From assembly GCA_963277665.1 (NCBI GenBank), contig OY728131.1:1392424688-1392488687 (forward strand): 64,000 bases of DNA, given 5' to 3'. The DNA is from Viscum album. Lineage: Eukaryota; Streptophyta; Magnoliopsida; Santalales; Viscaceae. Each line of letters starts with the position of its first letter. Position 1 is the stretch's first letter. The position numbers were made by a program, and so were the translations under genes. The notes under the pieces are model-generated. The model was not told the origin of the DNA and ran no database searches. It saw only the letters and a list, made by a program, of their open reading frames with translations. Shown in pieces: positions 1-10,780 of the stretch.

Positions 1-723
1 AAATAATTTTTAATACTTTTTGAAAATTTGGTTGAAAAAAAAATCTTAATTTTATTAAATTTGAATAAAAAATATATTAGGGTGAATGTTTTGGTTTTTT
101 TGAGAAGTTTCTTTTTTTGATGAATAGTGAAAAATACTAGATTTTAATTGAAAACTGCCTTTCCATCAAAATATTTTATAATGATAAATTATATTTTTTA
201 TTAGTTTTAAAGTAAAAAATAGTTCAATTATATATATATATACATATTAATCAAATTTATTTTATTGTAATCATTTTCATATTGAATTTATATTTAAAAT
301 TTTTAAAACTCTTGATTATTTTCACTTAAAGAACATGCTTTCTCATCATGTCTATGAGATTGATTTTAAATTAAATTTGGCACACATATATGAATTTAAT
401 CTATAAAAATAGATTCCATATTTGGAATCATAATAATTTTTAATTTATAATAATTTCAACTTAATTTTTGACCAAAATGAATATTGAATATAGTAAAAAT
501 TAATTACCATGGTTATGGTAAAAATTAATTTACTAGGGGGTTAAACTAAAAAGATATAGTTTAAGATTACCTATCCAGATATCTAAGAACTATTTTATGT
601 CCATATTCTTACCATTACACCTCTTATTTTTCATAATAGTCCATTTTAGAACCTTTTGACATATGGAAAGCTTTGGCATTCTAAATTATTTTCAAAAATT
701 TCAAATGTGTCCTCTCCCAAACT

Positions 724-730
724 TATAAAA
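724..730 (+). promoter_or_regulatory. TATA box of the 5' LTR
   Basis: TATAAAA lies in the context CTTATAAAATCCCACC. The equivalent place in the 3' LTR (9823-9830) reads TATAAAAG, so the box survives in both copies of an otherwise decayed sequence. It would mark the U3/R boundary, with transcription starting about 25-35 bp downstream. A GT splice-donor-like site in CTGAAGAAGAGGTAAT (GT at 902-903) follows in this copy, and its counterpart lies at 10000-10001. Confidence 0.5.
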
Positions 731-1070
731 TCCCACCCCAAATTTTCTATTCTTTACACCATCACACCTATTTTGTTCAGAAAATTCCCACCCAAATCAC
801 TTCCAAAATTCTATCCCCTCATCCTATAATCCTTATTTTTTTGTATAGATCCATCCTTTTAAATATTTTGTGAAAACCTAAGGAGGAGACCTGAAGAAGA
901 GGTAATATTATTCAGTAAGCATCTTAATTTTACTTATTTCTCTACCTCCTTAATGTTTTCAAACCCTGATAATATAATATCCTCAGCAACATAAATATAA
1001 TGTGATTTTTTAATAATAATTTCACTAATTAAAACTATCTCCACTTCCATAAAATGGTTACGAAATCAAT

Positions 1071-1115
1071 GTTCACGTGTAAGGAAGACTACCTCCTGAT
1101 GAATTGATGTCATTC
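1071..1115 (+). repeat. Hairpin repeat 1 of the 5' LTR
   Basis: This is the first of four related 40-45 bp repeats in the transcribed part of the LTR. The core is AGGAAG-ACTA-CCTCCT (1082-1097), a stem with one mismatch around an ACTA loop. The same place in the 3' LTR (10184-10197) has GGCGG-ACTA-CCGCC. The stem bases differ but pairing is kept. The other three copies in this LTR are at 4622-4670, 4838-4882 and 5012-5055. The last of these no longer forms a clear stem. Confidence 0.55.
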
Positions 1116-2007
1116 ATTTTTTCATTTACAACTCTTAAGGTTGGGTATGATGACGGATATAAATTGATATATTATATTTATAACATTTTTTTCGATGCTT
1201 TCGTTGAGGCACGTGCATCCATCCACCGGGGCGGGACAGGCGCGACTATCTTTGTGTTGCCCCGCATTCCTGCTTTCCAAAGGAGGGCGGCATCCGCTCC
1301 TTATTCAGGGACGTCTTCTCCTTGATCGAAACCGGGATGATGGGATGTTGGTTCTTCCTTCCTTGGATCCCTCCTCGGAACTAGTCACCTAGTCCGGGTC
1401 TCCCTCATAGATTTAATACATTGTTCGTGAAACTCTTCCCACTGCCATGTTTCCATGGACGCCTGTTAATTACACTGCTTCTGTCATGACATTCCAAAGG
1501 GTCCGGTCAGGGAAGCAACCTTCAGTCAAGGGAGTAGTCACGTAGAGGCATCAGTAATGTGTGTGAATGCTAGGGAATTGGTGTGTCTATCTTATGTCTG
1601 TTATTATAGGGCTTCTCAAGGGCATGGAAGCCCGAGGCATCCCACATCGAGCACGAGGAATCATATTCCATAGGCATGTATCTAAGGTTTTCCTCAGCTT
1701 CCTATGTTTAACACAGGGTATGCCTCCGGTTTAATGTCCAGCGGAGACGGATCGGCCTGATCAGAACACTAGCTGGAGTGGATCACATTGAGGAATCCCC
1801 CTTGAAGGGAAGCCGATATTAGCGTCAGCCCGTGGGAGGCTTCCCGGATGCTGTGGAGGGAAGTGGAGTGGCACGATCTCACTGGGATGTGGCGGCCCAG
1901 GTGAGAATCAAAATGGATGATAGATGTATAAATGAAGTGGAGGGGGGATGAAATGGAACCATCGTAAGGGCGACAGTGAAGTTGGTCTTGAGCCTCCAAG
2001 AGACCTC

Positions 2008-2874
2008 CTACGTATCCCCGTGGAAGGGAATCAAAGTCCGCATAGTTCGGGATGGTGCCGGTGAACCTACGTAAAGGCGGACCTTGGCCCAATGGGCATC
2101 GTCAGTGAACCGATGTGGATGTGGACCTTGGTCCGATGGGTGTCGTCAGCGAACCGACATGAATGTGGACCTTGGTCCGATGGTGTGGGTCTTACACAGT
2201 AGGTTGCCCAGGTGTTAGTGGACCGACGTGGATGAAGTCGGAATGACCAAAGGGTGGTGTAATTGAACCTCAGGAAGGATTCCTGCGTACCATGCCTTAA
2301 CATGGATCAAATTCCTCGTAGTTTAGGAGAAAACGGGGGGGGCTTGGCACACCGACAAGGAGATGGTTTGGGCCAATGATCATTGGTCGTGAACCTCAGG
2401 AAGGCTTCCTACATAACATGCCTTGACACGGATCAAAGTTCTCGTAGTTAAAATGAGATGTGGGATACATTTTAACATCATGCGGGATGGGGGTGGACCG
2501 ACATGAATGAGGTCGAAGCGACCGGGTGATAGGATTGAACCTCATGGAGGCTTTATATGTACCATGCCTTAACATGGATCAAAGACCTCATAGTTCAGGT
2601 GGTTTTCGTCAGAAAACCGATGTGAAGAAAAGACCTTGGTCCGATGGGAGATGGGCTTGAACCTCAGGGAGGCTTCCTACGTACCGTGCCTTGACACGGA
2701 TCAAAGTCCTCATAGTTCAGGTTGGTCATAATGGCTTGCCGTCGGTCTGGAATGCAGTTTAACGTCATGCTGAACAAGGGTGGAACCTAACATGAAGAAA
2801 TGGTGGGCGGTGGGCTTGAACCACATGGAGGCTTCCTACGTACCATGCCTTGACATGGATCAAAGACCTCGTAG
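2008..2874 (+). repeat. Six-copy hairpin repeat (CTACG ... CGTAG type)
   Basis: Six copies lie at 2008-2045, 2283-2321, 2409-2447, 2553-2592, 2677-2715 and 2836-2874, spaced 122-275 bp apart. Most are preceded by a 'CCTCAGGGAGGCTTC'-like lead-in. The common plan is an outer stem CTACG/CGTAG, an inner stem CCATG/CATGG, a CCTTGA loop, and ATCAAAG between the inner and outer 3' arms. The inner stem is CCATG/CATGG in the copies at 2283, 2553 and 2836, but CCGTG/CACGG in the copy at 2677, so both sides changed together. The sequences between copies also repeat 'ACCTTGGTCCGATGGG' (2079, 2127, 2167 and 2637). I cannot name a function. Confidence 0.75.
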
Positions 2875-3530
2875 TTCAAATTGATGTGCAGTTTAACGTC
2901 ATGCTGGACAGGGGCATACAGTTTAACATCATTCTGGATGAGGGCATATAGTTTAACATAATGTTGGATGAGGGCATATGGTTTAACGTCATGCTGGATG
3001 AGGTATTGTCATGGCCAATGCTTACTCTAAGCCCACGTGAGTCGTGCTCTGTGTGAGAAACAAGAGGCAGCAGAGACCTGATGATCACATCGTGAAGGGT
3101 GCATCCGTGAGAAATGAAGAGGGGCTTACGCGTTAGACGGCCCATGGTGCCGGGACATACTCCAGGATGGAGGCCCGAAGTGTGGAAAAGCGCGGCGGGA
3201 GAGGGATTTGGGACCAAAGATGGAAGGTGCCTCGATCCCTATCGCTCCCTCCACTAGACTTGGCAGTGGGGAAGTACGGAGGTGCATGGGTGCGACCTTC
3301 CGCAATAGAGGCTTGGGGGCTTACACCAAGGTGGTTTACCTTCCCTTGTAGACATATTCCACTCTGATAAGGAGGATATCATCCACTATGGAGGGGTGAT
3401 CCCATCTCCGTGGAGACCTGTGGGTGTAAAGAATGTCTGAGCCTGGGGGACCCTGCATGCGAGGCACGAGGTCAGATCACAATTTAACGTCATGTGCTGA
3501 GGACGAGGTGCTTGGCAGTTTAACGTCCTG
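2460..3530 (+). repeat. Interspersed short repeats around TTTAACGTCATGCTGG
   Basis: Variants of the motif occur at about 2470, 2757 and 2888, then nearly in tandem at about 2926, 2957 and 2986 with a 30-38 bp spacing marked by 'GATGAGGGCATA'. Two more lie at about 3484 and 3517. They overlap the end of the hairpin region. Nothing indicates coding. Confidence 0.6.
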
Positions 3531-3769
3531 CAGCTCAGACGAGGTGGGTTTACTCCGTACCCCTAGGACATACATGACCAATACCCTCTACTCCTTAGGG
3601 GAGGGAAGGTACCAGTAAGTCCATGGTCAAGGGGGGTCGCAGAGCGAACAATCGAGGGGTCCACGTTAGCGCGGCTATGCAAAGAAGCAATATCTGTTAG
3701 CGTTCCTATGCGAAGAATCATTAGGCGAAGCAATACTATGAGTGGTGTTGTCCATGGGACTCTGAAATC

Positions 3770-4490
3770 ACATCGTGCAAACCTGGAGGGTCGCACGGGA
3801 AGAGGAATTTCCAAGCAATGGGGTGTGCTTCACGAAGTGGAGTGACTTGGCCTTAGCATGGGGAAGGGGTGTGAATGGGAGGTTCTTCGCAAAGTGGAAT
3901 AGTATTCGGGGAGCATTGCCTCGCGAAGAAAAGGTACCTCGCGAAGCAAGGTGCTGTGAAGCATTGTGCTTAGCGATGTACAGTGACCCTGCCTTGGCAT
4001 GTGGATCACTAGTACAGGATGGGTGTTTCGCGAAGCATAAACGCTCCGCGGTTGCCTGGGTTCCCTTGGGAATCCCCTTCGTTCGCGAATTCCCTTAGGC
4101 TTCGTGAAGGGCATCCCTCCCAGAAGAGGGGCTCAAAATGAGACAAGGAATAGGCCTCTCACGAAGCAAAAATACCTCACGGAGCTCATGATTCTCGGGG
4201 CAAAGAATGCTTTGCGATTCGGGAGTTAAGAAGCTAAAAGGTTGGATTCTCTGTCCTCTGGACTCAGGGGCAGCTCAGTATTTATAGGCAAGGGGCACTG
4301 CAAAGCAGAGCTCACTCGGCGCGAAGGGGAGACAGGGGCTTCGCGGTCGGTCGCGAACGTCAACGGGGTTCGTGGAGCATTATCGCCTCAGGGGCTTCGC
4401 GGAGGGCTCACGAACATCAAGGAGTTCGCGAAGCGTTCTCACCTCCTTGGCTTCGCGGCAGCTGCGGTGCTCCGCGTCGAGGCTTCACGA
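3770..4490. repeat. TTCGCGAA/CTTCGCG palindrome-rich segment
   Basis: Dense copies of a palindromic core (TTCGCGAA and decayed forms such as TTCACGAA and CTCGCGAAG) occur every 20-60 bp, for example near 3831, 3886, 3923, 3941, 4027, 4083, 4157, 4340, 4400, 4425 and 4452. This part is unusually rich in CpG for the window. It may be a transposon subterminal region or a satellite-like array. No protein is encoded. Confidence 0.55.
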
Positions 4491-6736
4491 GGCAACGTGC
4501 GGGCTTTTTTCCTTCTTCCCTTTGCAGTCAATATTTTGGAGCCAAAAAACATATTTATAAATTTTAGTCACTATATCATATATATCCTTTTACCATCCAT
4601 TATGTAGTAGATTAAATAATGTCACTCATGTGTACGACATACTACTGCCTCACAAAGCGATATGAGTCATCTTTCACTATCTCTTCACATGGAAGGTTAT
4701 AAATATAATTTTAATGATTATATGTGATATAAATGACATAATTATTATATAAATTTTATATTTATTATTTTTTAAATATAAAATATATCATTTTCTTTCA
4801 CTCCATTTCACTCACAAAAAGATGATAACGAGGTTCTGGTATGTGTGGACTACCGCCTTCACAAAGTTATGTGACTCAGTTTTTATCACCACACTACATT
4901 GATAAAATATATAAGAATATAATATGTAATATATGACACTATGAAAATTCTATAATGTTAAGATATTACTTACCTCCATTCTATAATGATTGGTGAAAAG
5001 TTGAAACTTTACTCATGCATACATATGAACTACCATCTCTATGATCGTAACATACTTAATTTACATAAACATCATTCATGATTGGTTTTAAAAGAAAAAT
5101 TGATGTAAAAATATGAAAATTATTTTATTATTATCATTTTTTACATGAAATAACTATATAATATATAGAATAACTAGACCTTTCATGACGAAACACGTAA
5201 GATAAAACAAGGTGGTAAACACCTGAAATAATTAAAACAATGAAATATTTCTAAAAATGGAGGGATAAGATGTTATAAAATGATTATATATGATATTATA
5301 AATTTTAATATTATTCTGAAATAAATTAAAAACATGTTTAAAACCCTTATACATAAGGTTAAAGGATTCCCACCCAAATGGAAATGTGAGGTAATGGATT
5401 TATTCACTCAATTTATGTTCATTAGGATAATCTTCTACTTTATTAATAACGTCATTATAAGATTATGTGTATAATTAATTATTTATTATGTTATATTTTA
5501 TTTAAAAAAATTATTTGAATTTGTATTTTTATTTTAAATACATAATCATTCCATAAATTACTTCTCACTTCCACATTATATTCATTGTAATGATTTATTT
5601 CACAATCTCATTCTAATAGAGATTATTTATTCTTCAATTTCTCTTGAAGGAAATTATTTGACCATTTACTAATAAAAAATCATTTTATTATCATATAATA
5701 GTTCGTGATATTTTCAACTAATAGTACCATTTTTAAACTCTTTGGTTGTGAAATTTTATTAGAAATTGTTTTTAAGAAAATACAACTTCATTTCCTTCTT
5801 CAGACAGAAATTAATTTTCATCCAAAACCATGTTTTCTAAAAAACAAAAAAAAATTAATAAGTAAAATTTCTTCTGAATTAAATTTATTATTTTATATGT
5901 GAGTAATTCTTTGGATATTTATGACATGGGTGGATCCTGATTATAGATATCCCCTCAATGCATCAGTAGTCACAAGAGATAAATCAGTTAGCTTACCTTG
6001 GTTAAATGGGTTTTCACCATGTTTGTTTTAAACCGTTTTCTGAAAGGTATTGACAGTAAAGGTATCATGTACCTAGTAAATATGGTATTCAATAATTAAG
6101 TAGTTCCTTCATTCATTATTCAGTTATTAATGTCCATGATATTTTCACTATGACATTATCTCTATATTCCTTTCATTATCAGTTTATTGATTAAATGGAA
6201 TGTGTTCTCAGTTATTTACATTTCTATATTGATTAGTACTTATCTAAAAATTATATTGATGTTATTTATTAAAGATCATGTTTTTTAATTATTTACACTT
6301 CTATATTTATTATTATCCATGATATTTTCACCTTGATATTATCTCTAGATGAACTCTATTCTCATTTTATTGATTATATGGAATGTGTGTTCAGTTTTTA
6401 CCTTTCCATATTAATTATTCTCATTTATTCATGAATTATTTATCTTTATTTTACCCTTAATAATCATTTATGTTCTCCCTTATTTTTTCTATTCTCTAGG
6501 AATCCATGAAGTCTACTCCAAAAAATATGCAAGAATATTCTAGAGGGAATAATGATATTCTCAAAAAAAATATGTTGTAATTTTAATTTTCCAATGTAAT
6601 ATGTTAATCATGTATGTATATAGTTTACCAATACTATTAAAATATTTGGTCCTCCAAGTTGTGATTCCTTATATCTTATGAAAATGTAATCTAAAACCCA
6701 CCAGATTAGGACTACTGGGTATAGGGTCTCTACACA

Positions 6737-6748
6737 TGGTATCAAAGG
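6737..6748 (+). other. Primer binding site (initiator tRNA-Met type)
   Basis: TGGTATCAAAGG starts two bases after the LTR end TCTACA. It matches the common plant retrotransposon primer site TGGTATCAGAGC except for a few bases. It sets the 5' LTR end at 6734 and the strand of the element as +. Confidence 0.75.
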
Positions 6749-8626
6749 AAGATTAATAGAAACATTAGAAACTTGATTTAAGAAAATATATATTATGGAA
6801 GATAACCATGTGATATAATTTGAGTATAATTATAAATAACATCACAATGCATTGGTAAAGAATATATTGTGTGGGTATTCCCAAAAATACCTCCATGCCT
6901 GGATACTACAAGTGGATGTGGTTCTACAATAGAGGTACCTAGGTGTAATAACTCCAAAAATGGAACAATGGGATAGACCTACTAATCACCTAACTAAAAA
7001 AATGGGGGTTTGACACTCTCATGGGATATTTATAGGATAATTCAAATTTTATTTGAAAAACACCATGAATTATTTAAATAAATGATGATAATGAATTACC
7101 TAGGTTAGACCTAATTTTTACTAGATTGAATAGAATGTTTCGTGATTTAGACTTCATATGAATGATACTGTGGTTAAGTATTATAACAAGTAATAACATA
7201 TGTTGAAATAAAACAAATGAAGTATTTATGTATTGTGATTAAAGAATTAAATTGTAGAAGTATTTTTACCATTGGTATTTTGGTTATAATAATTATAAAA
7301 TATCTACTGATTGTGTTAAATTTTAGAATTATATGTGTATTCATAAACATAATAGTTATGGGTATTATCATGGGTTTATGAGATTAAGGATGATCATAAA
7401 TTACAAATATTAAATGTAACTTTTTGGTCTTTATGTGATGAAATCCTACCAATATTAATGTTATTTTGGGATAAATTTATCGAAATACAACCCATTGGTT
7501 TAATATATGTTTTAATAAAACTTTATTTGGGGAATAATGCCTTTATAATTTATAGAGATAATTTAAAGGTATTGATAACCATTAGGGTTAATACGCTCAT
7601 TGATTATATTATAATAATAGTCAAATAATATTTATTAGGCTTTGTGGGTAAAAAGTTTCATTGAAAACATTAGTAAAAATTTTATTTAATGATTAACTTT
7701 AATTAAAGGATTTTAAAAATATTTCTTTGGGAACTTTAAAGGAATAATATTAATATAGATACAAAAAAAGGGAAACCCACATTCTTATTGAATACCCATC
7801 ATGTTCTGTAAGGTCGTGGGACCTGAACCAATGATCAAATGTTGATATTGGTTTAGCACCTACCGTGGGCCTAACTGGTTAATATGTTATTTTTTAGACA
7901 AACGATTTAAAAAATATAGATAATAATGATAAACCAGAAGTGTTAATTTTTAGGTTTAGAGATTAATTTAATAAATACTATTTCTTAACCATGTTGGTTT
8001 TTGAAAATAGTTATATGGATAATATTTTCATGATTTTTAGATCTTATGGTTCGTTAAAAGTGAATTTTAGTTCTTCAACATGATAAATTCGGTTTTTTGA
8101 TATTTATTTCTTTGAGTAAGGGATTAATTTAAAATTCATTGTAGCACAACAAAATGATGAAATTATGTTTATAAAATATAAATATGTCAAGTAATTATAT
8201 TTTCCAATACTCTTAGGTATTAAAATAATTACTTAACATTATGAAAATGATCATGAAACAAAAATTGTATCCTAATACCTTTATTTATGTTGAACCAATG
8301 ATCTTTTAAAAATCATTGATTTATGGATTTGAGGCCCCTAACATTGCATTGATCATTAAATTTATTGTGATCAATGACCTCAACCAATCTCTATAAATAT
8401 TTACACTTTTCCTCGATGTCTATATCTTTACATTCTACCATTGTTCTCCGATATAGAAACCTATATATGTGTTATTCCATAAGACCTTTTTTACTTTCCT
8501 TTATCTCTTATTATGGGGATATTTTATTAAATATTTTACGATGTAGATTTTTCAATAGTGGTATTTCCAACATTCAAACCATAGATTACCAAGATCAGGT
8601 TTAAATTAAGAGGATGCAATTTATTT
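6749..8626 (+). mobile_element. Non-coding interior of the long-LTR element
   Basis: This 1.9-kb AT-rich interior has no recognisable gag or pol block on the + strand. The only named part is a leader at about 6880-7060 ('CATGCCTGGATACTACAAGT', 'ACCTAGGTGTAATAACTC', 'TTTGACACTCTCATGGG'). It aligns with 35425-35585 of the coding gypsy element, which has 'CATGTCAAGATACTACAAGT' and 'ACCTAGGAGTAACAACTC'. Large LTRs around a short non-coding interior resemble LARD-type non-autonomous elements. Deletion of coding sequence is the alternative. Confidence 0.65.
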
Positions 8627-8639
8627 AAGTTGGGGAGAA
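8627..8639 (+). other. Polypurine tract
   Basis: AAGTTGGGGAGAA lies directly before the TGTGAAACCCC start of the 3' LTR, the expected place for the plus-strand primer. Confidence 0.75.
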
Positions 8640-9822
8640 TGTGAAACCCCAAAATTTTAAAACACGAACTTCATATTTGACTGTGTGTATAACACGAAAC
8701 ACCAAGCATAGAAAGGAATATAAAATCTTCATACATTAAGATATATTTTATATTTAAATTTACTTCAATACATTCTACCAATTTTAATACACACGACACT
8801 AAATCAATATTTTGTTACATGAAATGAATAATTTTATTGATGCTTGTGTTACAAGAAAGACTTAGTTTTATCAAACAACAATACACTATTACTATTTTTG
8901 TTTAATATGATAGTTATCGTTTAGCCATTAGAATTGTGGGTATGAACAACATTAAATAACTTATTAAAATATATGTTTTATACATATTTAATGGTAATCT
9001 ATTTATTATAAAAAATAATAATAACCATTTAAATAAAAAAGATATGTTTTTAGAAAAACTATATTTTCCTAAAATACAGTTTAGTCGCACTTGGTGAACA
9101 TAATTTAAAATTAATTTTTAAAACATTAATAAAATTTATTTGGAAAAATTAACATCATTTTAATAAATAATAATGCCAAATATACTGAGGGTGAATTTTT
9201 TGCATTCCCCTCAGAAGATTTATTTTTTATGAATGCTGAAAAATATAGCATTTTAATTGAATACTATCTTTTCATTTAAATAATTTATAATTTTAAATTA
9301 TATTTTTAATTTTTTTTAAAATAAAAATAGTTCAATTATAAATCTATTAATATAATATTGATAATTTTAATCTTTTTCATATTAAATTTATATATAAAAA
9401 GTTTCTAATCTTTAAAACATTATCACTTCAAAAACCTGCTTTCTCGTCACGTCTGTAGGGTTAATTTTAAATTAAATTTTTATAGTTTTGAGAATTAAAT
9501 TTGGAAAAAACTAATTAAATATTTTTAATTTTCATAATTTAAAATTTATAATAACTTGAACTTAATTTCTGGCCAAAATTATTTGTGAATGCAGAAAAAA
9601 TTAATTACCATGGTTAAGGAAAAATTGATTTATTAGGGGTTAAACTAGAAATATTAGGGTTTAAATGATTTAAAAACATCTATAAAAACTATTTTATCGA
9701 TATATATTAACCATTATACATAAAATTAACTATAATGGTCCATTCGGTACCATTTTTACTTATTAAAAATATTGGGTCACTAAGTTATTTTCAATAATAC
9801 TAAGTCTGTCCTCTCACCCACT

Positions 9823-9830
9823 TATAAAAG
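9823..9830 (+). promoter_or_regulatory. TATA box of the 3' LTR
   Basis: TATAAAAG is in the context CACTTATAAAAGGCCACC, at the same place as 724-730 in the 5' LTR. U3 would be about 1.2 kb and R-U5 over 3 kb. Confidence 0.55.
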
Positions 9831-10172
9831 GCCACCCACTCTCGTCTCTTCTTCACACATTAAACCCTATTTGGTTTAGAAAATAACTACCCAAATAACT
9901 TTATAAATTAAATCCTCTCATCCTAGAATCCATTTTTTTGGCCAAAATTCATCCATTTAAGGGTTTAGTGAATACTTAAGGGGGATACCTGAAGAAGAGG
10001 TAATGTCATTCAACGAGCATATTTATTTTACTTGTTTATACACCTCCTTATGTTTTTATTAGACCATTGTAATATAATAAAATAAATATACAATATATAC
10101 TTTTATTCTTTTATAAAAATTATATGTCCTAAAACCATCTCCACGTCCGTTAAATGGGTCGTGAAATCATCA

Positions 10173-10780
10173 TTCATGTGTACGGCGGACTACCGCCACA
10201 CAAACCAATGTCGTTCATTTTTTGATTTCCACCTATAAAGGTTGGGTATGATGATAAATTTAAGTTTATATATGATCTTTATAACATATTTATACCTCTA
10301 TAGTATCTATATAATATATATATTTTACCTTCCATTCTTTAGGAGATTTGATAATGTCGCTCGTGTATACAGCGGACTACCGTCTCGTGAAGCGATGTGA
10401 TTTCACTTTCACTAAAACTTCAAATAGAAAGTGATAAATATAATGGTATTTATTATATGTAATATATATGAAATAGTTAATATATTAATGAAAATAAATT
10501 CATTATTTATGGATAATATATCATTTTTTTTCACTCACGTAAAGATGTTAACATCATTTGTGTATGTGTGGACTACCACCTTCACAAAGTGATGTGACTC
10601 TCTTTTCATCACCACAACACATGGATGAAAAATATAAGTATATAATATCATATATATTATATCATTATCATTATATAATGGTAATATATTACTTAAATCC
10701 TTTTCATAACGATCAGGGAAAAATGGAAACATTACTCAAGCATGCGTACGGCCTACTGTCTCCATGATCGTAATGTACAT
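10173..10780 (+). repeat. Four-copy hairpin repeat array in R-U5 of the 3' LTR
   Basis: Copies lie at 10173-10217, 10358-10400, 10557-10600 and 10736-10780, with a period of about 180-200 bp. The shared text resembles 'TGTACGGCGGACTACCGCC' followed by 'TCACAAAGCGATGTGA'. The stem-loop is GGCGG-ACTA-CCGCC in copy 1, GCGG-ACTA-CCGT in copy 2 and GTGG-ACTA-CCAC in copy 3. The fourth copy has lost clear pairing. Pairing is kept while the bases change. Confidence 0.65.

Larger units (their letters stand above)
1195..4547. mobile_element. GC-rich nested insertion in the 5' LTR, family unknown
   Basis: Composition changes sharply at both ends, and the LTR alignment resumes on the other side. The flanks read AACATTTTT (left) and AACATATTT (right), while the uninterrupted 3' LTR has one AACATATTT. 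This suggests a 9-bp target duplication with one later change. No convincing terminal inverted repeat, polypurine tract, poly-A tail or coding domain was found. Open frames inside it are short and unlike known proteins. It consists of a mostly unique part (1195-1990), hairpin repeats (2008-2874), short 'TTTAACGTCATGCTGG' repeats (about 2470-3010 and 3480-3530) and a TTCGCGAA-rich part (3770-4490). A 9-bp duplication would fit a Mutator-type element, but the termini do not confirm this. Confidence 0.6.
1..6734 (+). repeat. 5' LTR of a long-LTR gypsy-type element (left end outside window; interrupted)
   Basis: The stretch aligns by eye, in the same order and orientation, with the 3' LTR at 8640-13188: 1-1194 matches about 9104-10280, and 4548-6734 matches about 10280-13188. 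Shared landmarks are 'GGGTGAAT' (82 and 9190), the TATA region (724 and 9823), 'CCTGAAGAAGAGGTAAT' (890 and 9989) and 'GGTTGGGTATGATGA' (1139 and 10240). It ends in TCTCTACA at 6734, just before a primer binding site, as an LTR should. About 465 bp of its left end lie outside the window. A GC-rich insertion occupies 1195-4547. A segment matching 11575-12310 of the other LTR is missing near 5850. The two copies differ at many sites, so the element is old. Confidence 0.85.

Noticed and set aside
2008..3010. CRISPR-like array
   Set aside because: Spacing is irregular, units are degenerate and the setting is a plant retrotransposon.
1104..4607. Several 60-120 codon frames in the nested insertion
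   Set aside because: Overlapping frames on both strands run through repeat units, with no conserved domain.
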